A stretch of DNA of 64,000 bases from Candidatus Kuenenia stuttgartensis (GCA_945902075.1 CAMDMA010000006.1:1-64000), one strand, 5' to 3'; shown: positions 34,228 to 44,854, numbered from the stretch's first letter. Numbers and translations: made by a program. The notes: generated by a model not told the origin, from the sequence alone.

Positions 34228-35364
34228 ATGCTCCGCCTGCCTTCGACCTTCTCCACCATTGCGCTCCGCGCCACGGCTCTTGCCTTCGCCGTTGCTTCAG
34301 CCCTCGCGCTGACCAATCGCGCATCGGCGCAAGCGGAGCGGTACCAACTTGACGCGCTCGATCGTTGGCAGAAAGTCGCGACGGTTGACCCAGGCAGTGA
34401 AGAAGCACAACTTCTCGCAGCCCGCCGGGCGCTTGTCGATGGCGAAGTCTCGCGCGCGAAGAATCTCGCCAATGCCTTCATCGAGCGTTTCCCCCTTTCG
34501 CGCTACCGCGCCGATGCGCTCTTGATCCGCGGTGACGCAAAGGTTGCGGGTGGAAACGAGTATGAGGCCCTCTTTGACTACGAAGAGATTTGTCGTCGAT
34601 ACTCCGGCAGTGATGCGTTTATTCCCACGCTTGAGCGCGAGTACGAGATCGCAACGGCCTACGCGAAGGGACTCAAGAAACGTTTCTTCGGAACCTTCCG
34701 CATTGTCGATGCGAGCGAAGACGCACAAGAACTCCTGATCCGCGTACAGGAGCGCCTTCCCGGCAGCGAACTCGCGGAGAAGGCGGGCATGGAACTCGCC
34801 GATTTTTACTTCAACCGCCGCGAGATGCTGATGGCCGCTGAGGCGTATTCGCTCTTTCTCGAAAACTACCCTCGAAGCACGCAACTTTCTAAGGCGCGCC
34901 TTCGACTCATCTATTCGTATCTCGCTGGATTCCGCGGCCCAGAGTATGACGCCAGCGGATTGCTCGAGGCGCGTGCCAAGCTTCGCTCGATGCAGGCGCT
35001 TCAGCCCGGGCTCGCGCAGCAGGTTGGTGCGACAAGCATCCTCGTGCGCATCGAGGAATCGGAAGCCGCGAAGTTTCTCTCGACGGCAAGCTGGTATCTC
35101 GAGGTGAACGACCCGATCTCCGCGGAGATGTTCATTCGTCGGCTGCTGCAGCGTCACCCCCGCTCCATCGCGACGCTCGAGGCGCTTCGTATCGTGCCAA
35201 GTGTCATCGCGCGGCTCCCCGCGAGTGTGATCCGCGAGGCACCAGACTACCCCTCAATCCGCAAGAAATTGCTGGGAATTGAGTGGAACGACATGGCCGT
35301 CATGGCATCACCAACTCAGCCGCCGGAGCCTGTTGCGCCGACTACTCAGGAGGCTTCCAAGTGA
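34228..35364 (+). CDS. BamD-like outer-membrane assembly TPR protein
   Basis: 378 residues. Signal peptide (ALAFAVASALALTNRASAQ) without a lipobox Cys, then BamD/YfiO-type TPR units: AKNLANAFIERFPLSRYRADALLIRGDA, LADFYFNRREMLMAAEAYSLFLENYP and SAEMFIRRLLQRHPRS. BamD-type proteins help fold outer-membrane proteins; most are ~240-residue lipoproteins, so this is a longer, non-lipidated relative. Its stop overlaps the GTG start of the LptE-like gene, linking protein and LPS export functions. Confidence 0.75.
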   Translation: MLRLPSTFSTIALRATALAFAVASALALTNRASAQAERYQLDALDRWQKVATVDPGSEEAQLLAARRALVDGEVSRAKNLANAFIERFPLSRYRADALLIRGDAKVAGGNEYEALFDYEEICRRYSGSDAFIPTLEREYEIATAYAKGLKKRFFGTFRIVDASEDAQELLIRVQERLPGSELAEKAGMELADFYFNRREMLMAAEAYSLFLENYPRSTQLSKARLRLIYSYLAGFRGPEYDASGLLEARAKLRSMQALQPGLAQQVGATSILVRIEESEAAKFLSTASWYLEVNDPISAEMFIRRLLQRHPRSIATLEALRIVPSVIARLPASVIREAPDYPSIRKKLLGIEWNDMAVMASPTQPPEPVAPTTQEASK

Positions 35365-35906
35365 ACATTCCGATGAAGCCATGGCCGAATATGTCTTTGA
35401 TTCTCGCAATCACGCTCGTCGGTATCAGTGCCTTCCAAGGCTGCGCCAGTACTGCGTCTGAAGGCTATTCCGCGACCTCTCCGTACCCCAACAAGTATCG
35501 GAGCGTCGCGCTCCCGATCTTCCGCAACCAAAGTTTCATGCGCGGCTTTGAGCTTGACCTCGCAGATGCTCTGGTGAAGCAGGTCGAGCAGTCGACGCCC
35601 TACAAGGTCCAATCAGAGGCGACCGCCGACACCGTCTTACGCGGCTCCATTACCTCAATCGACATGGTCGAACTCTCGAAGGACCCTTCAACCGGACTCG
35701 CGAACGAAATGATGGTGCGGGTGCGTGTCAATTTCGAATGGGTCGATCTTCGCAGCGGCGAACGAATCGTTGCGAAAGATGCCGTCGAGTCGTCTGCCCT
35801 CTTCGTCCCGTCCTATCCTGCACGCGAGCCCCTCGAACTCGGGAGGTTTGCGGCCGTAGAGCAGCTCGCTCGCGAACTCGTCGCGGCAATGCAATCGAAG
35901 TGGTAA
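35361..35906 (+). CDS. LptE-like LPS-assembly lipoprotein
   Basis: 181 residues from the GTG at 35361, which overlaps the previous stop (GTGA) and has AGGAGG eight bases upstream. Signal peptide with a near-lipobox FQGC, then the LptE-type pattern YRSVALPIFRNQSFMRGFE, LADALVKQVEQSTPYKV and LRGSITSIDMVEL, ending in WVDLRSGERI and a helix. LptE plugs the LptD barrel that inserts lipopolysaccharide in the outer membrane. The lipobox is not classical, so lipidation is likely but unproven. Confidence 0.82.
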   Translation: MNIPMKPWPNMSLILAITLVGISAFQGCASTASEGYSATSPYPNKYRSVALPIFRNQSFMRGFELDLADALVKQVEQSTPYKVQSEATADTVLRGSITSIDMVELSKDPSTGLANEMMVRVRVNFEWVDLRSGERIVAKDAVESSALFVPSYPAREPLELGRFAAVEQLARELVAAMQSKW

Positions 35907-36045
35907 ACGGGCACTTTTTGATCGAACGAGATCACGGCCTGCATCGGGGAATGCCGAAGACCGAAGCGCCAACGTCATTTGTTTAGACTCAAGTTCGCGC
36001 TTCCAAGACAACATTCCGCCGCAATCGCGGTTCATCAGGACACGC

Positions 36046-38118
36046 ATGAAAAGACTCCTCTCACGCCTGAACCCGCTCGCTTCTGTCGGCCGCTTGGCGA
36101 TGGCCGCGCCGGACAACAAGCCAGAAGGCAACCAACCCGACGGCAATCGCGGCCAACGGCCCGGTGGGCCCTCCATGCCGCCACAGAGCGGCAATCGCCA
36201 GGTGATGGGCTGGCTTGTCTTTGCCGCGGTCGTGGTGCTGATCGTCCTCGCGCTCTCTCCGGGGCGGGATGGTCAGCAAGAGCTGAGCTGGGTCGATTTC
36301 CGCAATCTCGCGCAATCGAAGATGCTCGACGAGGGCTCTGTGATCGTCAACGGCGCTGGCAACAAGGTCACCGCCACGGTCAGCAAAGAATCGCCGCTCC
36401 TTCCTGGAAAGACCGTCACAGTAAATGTCATGGAAAGGCAAGACTACTGGGTCAAAGACCTTGAGTCTGCGAACGTCAACTTTAAGAAGGTCGAAGAGTC
36501 CTACTGGCCCGTGGTACTGCTTCAGCTTCTTCCGGTCATTCTCATCATCGGCATCATTTGGTTCATCGCTCGTTCGATGCGTGGAGCTGGCGGCGGTCCC
36601 GGCGGCATGCTCGGGAGTTTCGGCAAGAGCCGGCATCGCATGCAGTCGAAGGAGAACGTCAAAGTCACCTTCGGCGACGTCGCTGGCGTAGATGAGGCGA
36701 AGGAAGAGGTTCAAGAAATCGTCGAGTTCCTCAAGACACCAAAACGATTCTCCAAACTCGGCGGTCGCATTCCGCGCGGAGTGCTGCTTTCCGGTCCCCC
36801 GGGCTGCGGTAAAACGCTGCTCGCAAAGGCGATCGCCGGTGAAGCCGATGTGCCGTTCTTCTCGATCTCCGGCTCCGATTTCGTTGAGATGTTCGTCGGT
36901 GTCGGCGCAAGCCGTGTGCGTGACCTCTTCAAGCAGGCAAAGGAGAACTCACCCTGCATCATTTTCCTTGACGAGATTGACGCTGTTGGTCGGCGCCGTG
37001 GCGGCGGGTTCTCCTCGGGCGGAAACGACGAGCGCGAGCAAACCCTCAATGCGGTGCTTGTCGAGATGGACGGCTTCGACGCCAACACGCAGGTGATCGT
37101 CATCGCGTCGACCAATCGTCCGGACGTGCTCGACCCTGCGCTCACGCGACCCGGCCGATTCGATCGCTCGGTTGCCGTGAATCTGCCGGACATCGTTGGT
37201 CGTCGACAGATCTTGGCCGTGCATGCCAAGAAAGTGAAGCTCTCTGAAGACGTTGACCTCGAGAAGGTTGCGCGCGGAACTCCGATGTTCTCCGGAGCCG
37301 ATCTCGCTGCGCTTATCAACGAGGCCGCAATCATCGCGACGATGGCCGACAAAGATTTCGTCGAACTCGCAGACCTTGAGGAGGCGCGCGACAAGGTTCG
37401 GTTCGGCCGGGCAAACAAGAGCCGAAAGATTGAACAGCAAGAGCGCGTGGCAACGGCGTACCACGAGGCGGGCCACGCTGTTTTGCAGATGATGCTTGAG
37501 CACGCAGATCCGCTCCACAAGGTCACAATCATTCCGCGCGGACAGGCGATGGGTGCGACGTTCTCGCTTCCTGAGAAGGATCGTTACGGCTACGGGCGCA
37601 AGCATGTGCTCGCGACTTTGCGGGTGCTCTGCGGCGGACGAATCGCAGAAGAGCGCAAAACAAGCGATATCAGCTCGGGTGCTTCTATGGATATCAAGAT
37701 GGCGACGAACTATTCGCGCGCCATGATTCTCCAGTGGGGGATGTCCAGTCGGCTCGGGTTCGTGAACTACTCAGGGAACGGTGAAAACGAGTCGATTTTC
37801 GCCGAAAAAGACTACTCACCCGAGACAGCACGGGTGATCGACGAAGAGACTCGGCAGTTCATTGACGATGCGTACGAGGATGCGCGTCGGATGCTCGACA
37901 CGAACTGGGAAAAGGTTGTTGCGGTGGCTGAAGCGCTCTTGCGCTACGAAACACTTCAGCGTGACGATGTTGATCGCCTCATGCGCGGGGAGCAAATGGG
38001 ACGCCCAACGGTGGCCGACCTTCTCGCCGCGGAGTCTGCACGCAAGCCGCTCCAGGTTGAGACGCAGGCAGATGACCCTGAAGCTGGACTTGGCGGAGCG
38101 ATTCCGACTCCGGCCTGA
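36046..38118 (+). CDS. ftsH: FtsH ATP-dependent zinc metalloprotease
   Basis: 690 residues. A cytoplasmic N-terminal stretch (1-~52, Pro/Asn/Gly-rich, longer than usual), membrane helix 1 ([19 protein letters not shown]), a periplasmic domain, helix 2 ([20 protein letters not shown]), then the AAA domain: [14 protein letters not shown], Walker [14 protein letters not shown], Walker [12 protein letters not shown], second region of homology [21 protein letters not shown]. The protease domain has the zinc motif HEAGH (first His about residue 473). It degrades unneeded membrane and regulatory proteins. A strong terminator follows. Confidence 0.97.
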   Translation: MKRLLSRLNPLASVGRLAMAAPDNKPEGNQPDGNRGQRPGGPSMPPQSGNRQVMGWLVFAAVVVLIVLALSPGRDGQQELSWVDFRNLAQSKMLDEGSVIVNGAGNKVTATVSKESPLLPGKTVTVNVMERQDYWVKDLESANVNFKKVEESYWPVVLLQLLPVILIIGIIWFIARSMRGAGGGPGGMLGSFGKSRHRMQSKENVKVTFGDVAGVDEAKEEVQEIVEFLKTPKRFSKLGGRIPRGVLLSGPPGCGKTLLAKAIAGEADVPFFSISGSDFVEMFVGVGASRVRDLFKQAKENSPCIIFLDEIDAVGRRRGGGFSSGGNDEREQTLNAVLVEMDGFDANTQVIVIASTNRPDVLDPALTRPGRFDRSVAVNLPDIVGRRQILAVHAKKVKLSEDVDLEKVARGTPMFSGADLAALINEAAIIATMADKDFVELADLEEARDKVRFGRANKSRKIEQQERVATAYHEAGHAVLQMMLEHADPLHKVTIIPRGQAMGATFSLPEKDRYGYGRKHVLATLRVLCGGRIAEERKTSDISSGASMDIKMATNYSRAMILQWGMSSRLGFVNYSGNGENESIFAEKDYSPETARVIDEETRQFIDDAYEDARRMLDTNWEKVVAVAEALLRYETLQRDDVDRLMRGEQMGRPTVADLLAAESARKPLQVETQADDPEAGLGGAIPTPA

Positions 38119-38136
38119 CATCACATCGATAGAAAC

Positions 38137-38173
38137 AGCGAGGGCGTCCCATCAGGACGCCCTCGCTTGTTTT
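38137..38173 (+). terminator. intrinsic terminator of ftsH
   Basis: Perfect 13-bp stem (38137-38149 / 38155-38167) with loop CATCA, followed by TGTTTTTG. Confidence 0.9.
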
Positions 38174-38210
38174 TGCTCCTCTAAGGTTGTGCGTTTCGCG
38201 GAGACGCGCA

Positions 38211-38771
38211 CTACATCTTGAGATCAAAACTGGTCACAAACTTTTCGCCGCCCTCAACCTCGAACTCAATCCAAAGTGCACTATTCGCTGGCATCGGCGA
38301 TGGTGACTCTGCGTGTGTATGCCAGTTGTCCTTCTCGAGCTCAGCCTTCGCTTTCATCGAGCCCTTCGCGTCCTCACTGCCCACCCAGAACCGCAAAGCG
38401 ACGACCTTTGCCGCTTCGCCAGTCACCCACACATCAATCGGAAGTTCTGCTCCCGCCACGACCGCGCCATCACGCGATGCTCTGACTGCGTAGGCACCAA
38501 CCGACTTCTCACCAAGGCTCACTGTTGCACCATGCCCGGATTCAGAGCTTTGCGCTGTCGCTCCGCCCGCTCCATCTGCCTTCGGCGCCTCAGCATGGTC
38601 GTGATCGGCATGATCGTGGTCATGATCATGATCGTGACCCGCCGAGGACTCTGGCTTTGCCCCTCCATCGCAACCTGGGAGAAGCGCCGTCGAACTGGCC
38701 ACAAAAATGGCCATCGAGGTAACGCAAAGGATGTGCTTGACCGAGTCTTGCATGTTTTTCATGTCTTTCAT
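38211..38771 (-). CDS. His-rich lipoprotein of the metal-efflux operon
   Basis: 186 residues from the ATG at 38771; codons 4 and 7 are further ATGs. A lipoprotein signal ends in the lipobox LLPGC, followed by a His-Asp run (GHDHDHDHDHADHDHAEAP) encoded by short DNA repeats. The remaining ~130 residues form a beta-rich domain with VAGAELPIDVWVTGEAAKVVALRFWVG and a conserved-looking NWHTHAE. It is the last gene of the RND efflux operon, 43 bp after the pump gene, so a periplasmic metal-buffering or metal-delivery role is likely. I do not recognise a named family. Confidence 0.82.
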   Translation of the reverse strand: MKDMKNMQDSVKHILCVTSMAIFVASSTALLPGCDGGAKPESSAGHDHDHDHDHADHDHAEAPKADGAGGATAQSSESGHGATVSLGEKSVGAYAVRASRDGAVVAGAELPIDVWVTGEAAKVVALRFWVGSEDAKGSMKAKAELEKDNWHTHAESPSPMPANSALWIEFEVEGGEKFVTSFDLKM

Positions 38772-38814
38772 GGCATTGTGGTGATCCACAGACTTCAAAC
38801 GACGGATCGCGTCC

Positions 38815-41800
38815 TTAGGACGCGCGAAACGATACTCCAAACGCAAGCGCGTAGCCTGCGGGGATGACAAAGAGGTTGAGCAGCGTGGACGAGGCAAGGC
38901 CTCCGAGAACCACAATCGCAAGCGGCGCGAGGAGTTCACTTCCCGGCTCACCCGATGCGAGTGCAAGCGGCACAAGACCCAATGCCGCGGTGAGCGCCGT
39001 CATCACGATGGGAACGAGCCGTTCCATCGACCCTTCTAGGATCGCCTCCGCTCGACTGCGAGACTCATGCCGTTCAAGGTGATCGTAGTGATTGACAAGC
39101 AAGATTCCGTTTCGTACCGCGATCCCGAAGAGCGTCACAAAACCGACCATGCTTGCAATCGAGACAACCGGAGCGATGTACCGGGCTTCGCCAATACCCA
39201 CGAGTGCAAGCGTATTCCCGATCACCGTGGGAGAACCTGAGATGTAGACCGCCGCGATCCCGCCGATCAGTGCGAGCGGAAGATTCAGCATCACGAGAAA
39301 CGCCGTGCGTGATCGTCCAGTCGAGAGTTGCAGCAAAAGAAACATCACCACTGCGACGACGCTTCCCATGGTGTAGATGGTCCGGCTTGCAGACTGTTGT
39401 GCTTCGAACTGCCCGCCGTAGTGCACAGTGCAACCCTGGCGCGCGACGATCGGATCGATGCGGCGCCGGACCTCTGCGATGAGGTCGCCAAGGTTGTAGC
39501 CATCAGCGACATTGGTTGAGACGAGTGCCTTCCGCTGCGCATTTTCGCGGGTGATCAGATTACTCGTTTGCTCTGGGCCGATATCCGCGACCTCACGCAA
39601 TCGAACCGTTGCTCCGCCGACACCGCGAAGCCGCAGATCCATGATCTGCTCGATACGTTCGCGCTCACTCTCCGCAAGTCGCACGACCATTTCGTAGCGC
39701 CGCACGCCCGCGTTCACCTCCGCAACCCGCTCACCACGCAAAGCCTGCTGCACTTGCGCGGCCGCCACGGCCGGTGTGAGCCCAACCGCTGCAAGCTCCT
39801 GCGCGCGATAGCGAATCGGAAGCGACGTCACCAGCACTTCACGGTTGGCTGCAACGTCGCGCGTGCCTGGAATCTGGAGGAGTTCCGTTTCAATCTCTTT
39901 CGCGAGTGCGCGAAGCTTGGCAAGGTCGTCACCAAAAACGTTGATGGCAATCGCAGCAGGTGTTCCTGCAAGGATATGTGAGAGCCGATGCTCGATTGGC
40001 TGACCGATCATCGTGGTCACGCCAGGAATGTTTGCCACAAGTGCATCAATCGATGCGCGAACACTGTCTTGGCTCGCACCCTGCGCGACCGTAACTTCGA
40101 TTTCCGAACTACTCACCGGTTCTGCATGTTCGTCTCGCTCCGCACGTCCAGTGCGCCGAGTAACGCTCTGCACACCATCAATACCAACCAGTTGAGACTC
40201 CACACCACGGGCGAGGCGATCGCTTTCTTGGAGCGATGTGCCCGGCGGTGCCATGAGAAACACTGTGAAGGTTCCTTCTTGAAATGCTGGAAGAAACGAT
40301 GTGCCAAAGGTCGAGAGTAACGCGATTGAGAGTGCAGTCAGCACGCCAGCTCCGCCGAGCACGGCTCCCCGATGACGGACGCTCGCCTCAAGAAATGGTC
40401 GGTACAGGCGCTTCAAGGCGCGTACCAAGAAGCCGTCGCCACCATGTGCTGCGCCTGCTTTGACACGCGCTGGATCAAATGGCCCCGAGAACAGCAATCG
40501 ACACATTGCCGGCGTGACCGTCAGTGCGACGAGAAGCGACGCAAGAATCGAAACGATGTACGCGATACCAAGCGGCTGGAAGAATCGTCCTTCCAGTCCA
40601 TCGAGAAACAGCAGCGGCACGAAAACGATGCAAATGATGATCGTAGCGAACACGACCGACGAACGAATCTCGTTACTTGCAGCCCCGACAACCTCTGTCA
40701 CACCACGACGCTCACCAATCGGCCGAAGTGCGTTTTCACGCAACCGACGCAGGACATTTTCGACATCAATGATGGCGTCGTCGACGAGCTCACCAATCGC
40801 CACAGCGAGGCCACCAAGAGTCATCACGTTGATGGAAAGTCCCCAAGCCCAGAGCACAAGCACCGCCACCGCAAGCGACAGCGGAAGTGCCGCGAGCGTG
40901 ACAAGTGTCGCGCGTACATTCAGCAGAAAGAGGATGAGAATCACCGCAACAACGATGGTCGCCTCAATGAGCACGCGTACGACATTGTTGACGGATCGAT
41001 CAATAAACCGTGCTGCACGAAATGGATCGCGATTCAACGACATTCCTGAGGGCATCGATGTAGTAACACCGTCAAGTACTGCATCGACTGCGCGTGTGAG
41101 CGCAAGGGTATTCGTCCCAGGCGACTTTTGTACGCTCAGCACCACCGCAGGAAGAGCATTGTCAGACGCTGTGCCTCGCTTCGGTGCCGGCCCAAGCGTC
41201 ACCTCTGCAACGTCGCCGATCGTCACTGGCACACCAGATCGAAGCGTGACAAGCGTTCGTCGAATGTCGTCGACTCCAGAGACTCGCGCGTATTGTCGAA
41301 TCGGTAGTTCTTGACTTCCAACATCTGCCATGTAGCCGGCACTCGCGGTGCTGTGCGCGGCGCGCGTGGCGTCAACGACATCACTGATCGAAAGTCCATG
41401 GAGTGCGAGCATGTCCTGCTTGACATGAATCTGAAACTGCGGAAGTTCACCGCCGATTGCAACGACCTGCGAAACACCTGGCACACCAAGAATCTTTTTT
41501 CGAAGTTCAAACTCTGCAAAGGATCGGAGTTCAAGCGGAGTCGCAGTACCGTCTGGAGACGACAACGCGATCAACATGATTTCACCCGTAATACTCGTTA
41601 CCGGCGTGATTTCTGCATGGGCATCAGGTGGCAGCGATTCGCGCACCGCCGTGAGCCGTTCAGAAACGAGTTGACGCGCACGGTAGAGGTCGGTCCCCCA
41701 GTCGAATTCAACCCACACAATCGAGAGCCCGGTTGTGCTCGATGAACGCACGCGCCGCGTACCCGGCAGTCCATTGACGGAAGTTTCAATTGGGAAGGTG

Positions 41801-41994
41801 ACGGAGCCTTCAACCTCGTCTGCGGCGAGGCCACCAGCCTCGGTCATGACAACGACGGTCGGTGCGTTGAGTTCTGGAAACACATCGACTGGCATTTCAC
41901 CAGTCTTCAGCCCCGCGAACACAAGCAACATGCCTGCCGTGACCACGACGAGCGTTGCGTTTTTCAGGGAAAACGCGATGAGTCGCTCGAGCAT
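38815..41994 (-). CDS. heavy-metal efflux RND pump (CusA/CzcA family)
   Basis: 1059 residues with the RND layout: helix 1, large periplasmic loop, helices 2-6, second loop, helices 7-12. Family marks are MPVDVFPELNAPTVVVMTEA, GLSIVWVEFDWGTDLYRARQ and the helix 4 motif AIGELVDDAIIDVENVLRR. That helix carries acidic residues (Glu-Leu-Val-Asp-Asp and a later Asp) unlike the DFG..DG form of CzcA-type Zn/Co pumps or the AIG..DAA form of CusA-type Cu/Ag pumps, so the metal cannot be assigned by analogy. It is the inner-membrane proton-driven pump of a three-part efflux system. Confidence 0.94.
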   Translation of the reverse strand: MLERLIAFSLKNATLVVVTAGMLLVFAGLKTGEMPVDVFPELNAPTVVVMTEAGGLAADEVEGSVTFPIETSVNGLPGTRRVRSSSTTGLSIVWVEFDWGTDLYRARQLVSERLTAVRESLPPDAHAEITPVTSITGEIMLIALSSPDGTATPLELRSFAEFELRKKILGVPGVSQVVAIGGELPQFQIHVKQDMLALHGLSISDVVDATRAAHSTASAGYMADVGSQELPIRQYARVSGVDDIRRTLVTLRSGVPVTIGDVAEVTLGPAPKRGTASDNALPAVVLSVQKSPGTNTLALTRAVDAVLDGVTTSMPSGMSLNRDPFRAARFIDRSVNNVVRVLIEATIVVAVILILFLLNVRATLVTLAALPLSLAVAVLVLWAWGLSINVMTLGGLAVAIGELVDDAIIDVENVLRRLRENALRPIGERRGVTEVVGAASNEIRSSVVFATIIICIVFVPLLFLDGLEGRFFQPLGIAYIVSILASLLVALTVTPAMCRLLFSGPFDPARVKAGAAHGGDGFLVRALKRLYRPFLEASVRHRGAVLGGAGVLTALSIALLSTFGTSFLPAFQEGTFTVFLMAPPGTSLQESDRLARGVESQLVGIDGVQSVTRRTGRAERDEHAEPVSSSEIEVTVAQGASQDSVRASIDALVANIPGVTTMIGQPIEHRLSHILAGTPAAIAINVFGDDLAKLRALAKEIETELLQIPGTRDVAANREVLVTSLPIRYRAQELAAVGLTPAVAAAQVQQALRGERVAEVNAGVRRYEMVVRLAESERERIEQIMDLRLRGVGGATVRLREVADIGPEQTSNLITRENAQRKALVSTNVADGYNLGDLIAEVRRRIDPIVARQGCTVHYGGQFEAQQSASRTIYTMGSVVAVVMFLLLQLSTGRSRTAFLVMLNLPLALIGGIAAVYISGSPTVIGNTLALVGIGEARYIAPVVSIASMVGFVTLFGIAVRNGILLVNHYDHLERHESRSRAEAILEGSMERLVPIVMTALTAALGLVPLALASGEPGSELLAPLAIVVLGGLASSTLLNLFVIPAGYALAFGVSFRAS

Positions 41995-41996
41995 GC

Positions 41997-43346
41997 TTAA
42001 TCCTCTCCTTCATGGAATGTTCCGTCCGAGTGGAAATGTCCACCCTTCGGCGCGGATCCGCTTGATGCAAGCATGAGTTGGTAGTTTCCGCCAACAACGA
42101 TCTCGTCGCCCAACTTGACGCCACTCCGAAGTTCGACCCATCGACCATCCGATACCCCAAGATCCGCTTCGAGACGAATCACCTTGTCTGCATTGGCTGG
42201 ATCACGGCGAAAGATGACGGATACCGTGCCGTCTCGCACCACCGCAGAGGAAGGAATGGCAAGCTCCTCACGACCTCCGGCAAGGACGAGTTCGAGGTAA
42301 CCCGCAACTCCGGCCCGTGCCCACCGAGCAAGCGAAGCTGGCGTCACAAGGAGCCCAATTGTCCGAGCGTCTGCGTCGGCTGCAGGCGCAAGTTCAAGCG
42401 TCCCTGTCATGGAATCATCGAGTGCGATGGTTCCACCAACTGGCGGAACGATGCGCGCGGCGAGCCCATCACGGAGTCGTCCAAGATCAGACTGCAGTGC
42501 ATGCGCGCGAAAACGAACCTTTTCAGGCTGTAAGACCACCAATACCGGCGCACCTGCCTCGACGAGTCCGCCATTGGTAACTGCGATGGTTTCGACCAGA
42601 CCCGCGTCTGCCGCGCGCACCACGATCATGCCATCTGTATTCGGCTCACCACCAGTTGCACGAAGCACGGATGCACGACGCGCACGCGCAGCACGCAACT
42701 CAGACTCTGCCAACTTCTGCTCCGCATCGAGTGCGGCATCTTTCTCCATCACATCGGCAAGCTCCGCCTCAGTTTCAACAAGCGTCGCTCGTGCATCAGT
42801 TGTTTGTGTTGCGTTTCCACCTCCAGCATTTCGGATCTCGTCGAGTTGGAGCAGTCGTTCTTTCCAAAGCTCGACTTTTCGCGTGAGGCTCGCTTCGTGC
42901 ACACGATGCGCTTCGCGAATGGGACCCATCGAAGCGACCTTGGCCTCACCGGATGCAATTCGCTCTTCGAGATCGCGCCACTCGATCGAATCGATTTCGT
43001 ACAAGACATCACCACGCGAAAGCATCGCGTACTGCGCCGCGCGCAGTTCGACGCGGCCGCCGAGCGGAGCGCGGTACTCACGACGGGCTGTAGGAAGCAG
43101 CTCGAATTGGCCGGGAACGCGCAAGGTTTCTGCGACAGCCCGCGACTCGACCTTCGCAAATGTGATCGCCAGATTTTGGCGTACTACCGCTGGAATATCG
43201 ATGCGATTTGTGGGCGCGGGCTGCGTGGGTGTCGCCGAGGTTGCAGCAGATTTCGCAGCATCGCCAACTTTGGGCGCGTCCGCTCTGTTGCAAGCGAGGA
43301 CAATGAAAGACGCCGCAACGAGGAGCGTGAAGAGGGTTCGATTCAT
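41997..43346 (-). CDS. periplasmic adaptor (CusB/HlyD family) of the metal RND system
   Basis: 449 residues with an apparent lipoprotein signal (ASFIVLACNRA), a barrel-sandwich region (PLGGRVELRAAQYAMLSRGDVLYEID and VRAADAGLVETIAVTNGGLVEAGAPVLVV), a helical hairpin (~140-230), a beta-barrel and a membrane-proximal domain near KLGDEIVVGGNYQLML. The C terminus is His-containing (GGHFHSDGTFHEGED), consistent with metal handling. It links pump and outer-membrane channel. The ATG overlaps the OMF gene stop. Confidence 0.92.
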   Translation of the reverse strand: MNRTLFTLLVAASFIVLACNRADAPKVGDAAKSAATSATPTQPAPTNRIDIPAVVRQNLAITFAKVESRAVAETLRVPGQFELLPTARREYRAPLGGRVELRAAQYAMLSRGDVLYEIDSIEWRDLEERIASGEAKVASMGPIREAHRVHEASLTRKVELWKERLLQLDEIRNAGGGNATQTTDARATLVETEAELADVMEKDAALDAEQKLAESELRAARARRASVLRATGGEPNTDGMIVVRAADAGLVETIAVTNGGLVEAGAPVLVVLQPEKVRFRAHALQSDLGRLRDGLAARIVPPVGGTIALDDSMTGTLELAPAADADARTIGLLVTPASLARWARAGVAGYLELVLAGGREELAIPSSAVVRDGTVSVIFRRDPANADKVIRLEADLGVSDGRWVELRSGVKLGDEIVVGGNYQLMLASSGSAPKGGHFHSDGTFHEGED

Positions 43347-44785
43347 GGCGTAGTCTCCGACATGCGTGGCGCAACAGTTGTGGTTGCGGACGCCGTGCTT
43401 GTACTTTCAGATGCTCCCGCGCATTCAGGAACACGCGGTCCGGCGATTTCCATGATGCGTAGGGCTGCGCGTGATTCAGCGTGAGTTGTCTCGATCAACT
43501 TCAGTCGGACCTCATGCTCACGTTTGAGACTTTCAAGCAGGATGAGCGCATCGATCTCGCCGCCAAGCTGCGCGAGACGTCGAACATCCATGTCCTGCGC
43601 CTCCATCAGTGGAAGAATCTCCTCGGCAATCAACGTTCGATGCGCGGAACTCGCACGCCACTCGATCTCAACCGCGGCGATCTCTGCGAGGAGCGATTCC
43701 ACCGCATTCTCCGCGGATGCACGCGCGACCTCGCGCGTCGCGATCGCCTCGGCGATCGCCTGCCGGTTTGCGTTGAAAATAGGAAGCGCAATTCCGAGCC
43801 CGAGTACGAATTGACGGTCTCCATCTTGCTCACCGTAGCCGGGGCCGATTTGAAGATCGGGATACTGTCGTTCCACTTCAAGCTCGACCGAATGCTCCGC
43901 CAAAAGGTATTCCGCGCGGAGCACTTGGACGGACGGATTCGTTGCGACAATATTCTGACGCATCCTCTCGGTATCCACCGGGGAATCCGTTTCGAACGGG
44001 CTGTTCTGCATCTTCAAGACAGCATTTGGCGGAAGCCCAATCAACGCTAAAATCGCAAGTCGCGCAGACTCCACGCGTGCTACGAGTGACTGGAATGACG
44101 CTATCGCCGACATGCGTTCGAGCCGGAAGAGGCGTGCTTCAATCCGAGAAATTTCACCGCGAGCTTCCATCGTATCGACGAGCCGAAGGATCTCCGACAC
44201 GCGCGCGAAGAAGCGTTCCTCGCTTACGAAGCTCGCTTGCGCAGCGATCCACTCCGCCCATGCGCGACGAATCGCGATGCGCACCAGCCACTCGTCACGC
44301 GCAACGCGGAGGAGTTCGACCATTTCAGCCGACCCCGCCCGGGCCTTCTCAATCTCAAGCCTGCCAGAGATCGGGACGGTAAGCCCGACGCTACCGAGCA
44401 CTTCCCATCCCTGACCCGAGCCCTCGAGGAGCCGGGTGAGATCGATGCCAATCGTGGGATCATTCCAGAGTCCGGCGTTTTCCGCTGTCGCGCGCGCAAC
44501 ACCAGACTTCAATCGTGCGATCCGGAGCTGCGGATTGAGTACGAGCCCGATCGCCTCTGCCTGCGCACAGTTTATTGTGCTGCCTCCTTCGGCAGCCTCT
44601 ATCTCTGCAGGCGGCGTCCGCTCAAGATATGCGGCCCGATGCGCCTCGAGATCAAGCGGTTGTGCGCGATACTTGGCACAGCCGACGGCAACCAAGTCGG
44701 CGGCAAGGGCGGCGGCCGCAAAAGCCGCCATGCGGTATCGACGACCAGCCCCGGGAAGGTGGAGTGAATTGTGAGTTGTATGCAT
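43343..44785 (-). CDS. outer-membrane efflux channel (TolC/CusC family)
   Basis: 480 residues. An N-terminal signal ends at a possible lipobox (LVAVGC). Two repeats of the OEP fold follow, with AEAIGLVLNPQLRIARLKSGVARA, an amphipathic helix rich in Glu/Arg, and in the second half LEVERQYPDLQIGPGYGEQDGDRQFVLGLGIALPIFN, the usual strand-turn signature. The Cys near residue 36 suggests a lipid anchor as in CusC/OprM. It is the outer channel of the RND pump. Confidence 0.9.
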   Translation of the reverse strand: MHTTHNSLHLPGAGRRYRMAAFAAAALAADLVAVGCAKYRAQPLDLEAHRAAYLERTPPAEIEAAEGGSTINCAQAEAIGLVLNPQLRIARLKSGVARATAENAGLWNDPTIGIDLTRLLEGSGQGWEVLGSVGLTVPISGRLEIEKARAGSAEMVELLRVARDEWLVRIAIRRAWAEWIAAQASFVSEERFFARVSEILRLVDTMEARGEISRIEARLFRLERMSAIASFQSLVARVESARLAILALIGLPPNAVLKMQNSPFETDSPVDTERMRQNIVATNPSVQVLRAEYLLAEHSVELEVERQYPDLQIGPGYGEQDGDRQFVLGLGIALPIFNANRQAIAEAIATREVARASAENAVESLLAEIAAVEIEWRASSAHRTLIAEEILPLMEAQDMDVRRLAQLGGEIDALILLESLKREHEVRLKLIETTHAESRAALRIMEIAGPRVPECAGASESTSTASATTTVAPRMSETTP

Positions 44786-44854
44786 GTCCTGCGCTCTTTG
44801 TTTGAGGAGTGATCACGGCGCACCCGCACGATGCAGGGCGCATGGACTCACTCA

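Noticed and set aside
42409-43353. 314-codon frame on the plus strand opposite the efflux adaptor gene
   Set aside because: Antisense shadow with Ser/Ala/Arg composition; adaptor gene is certain.
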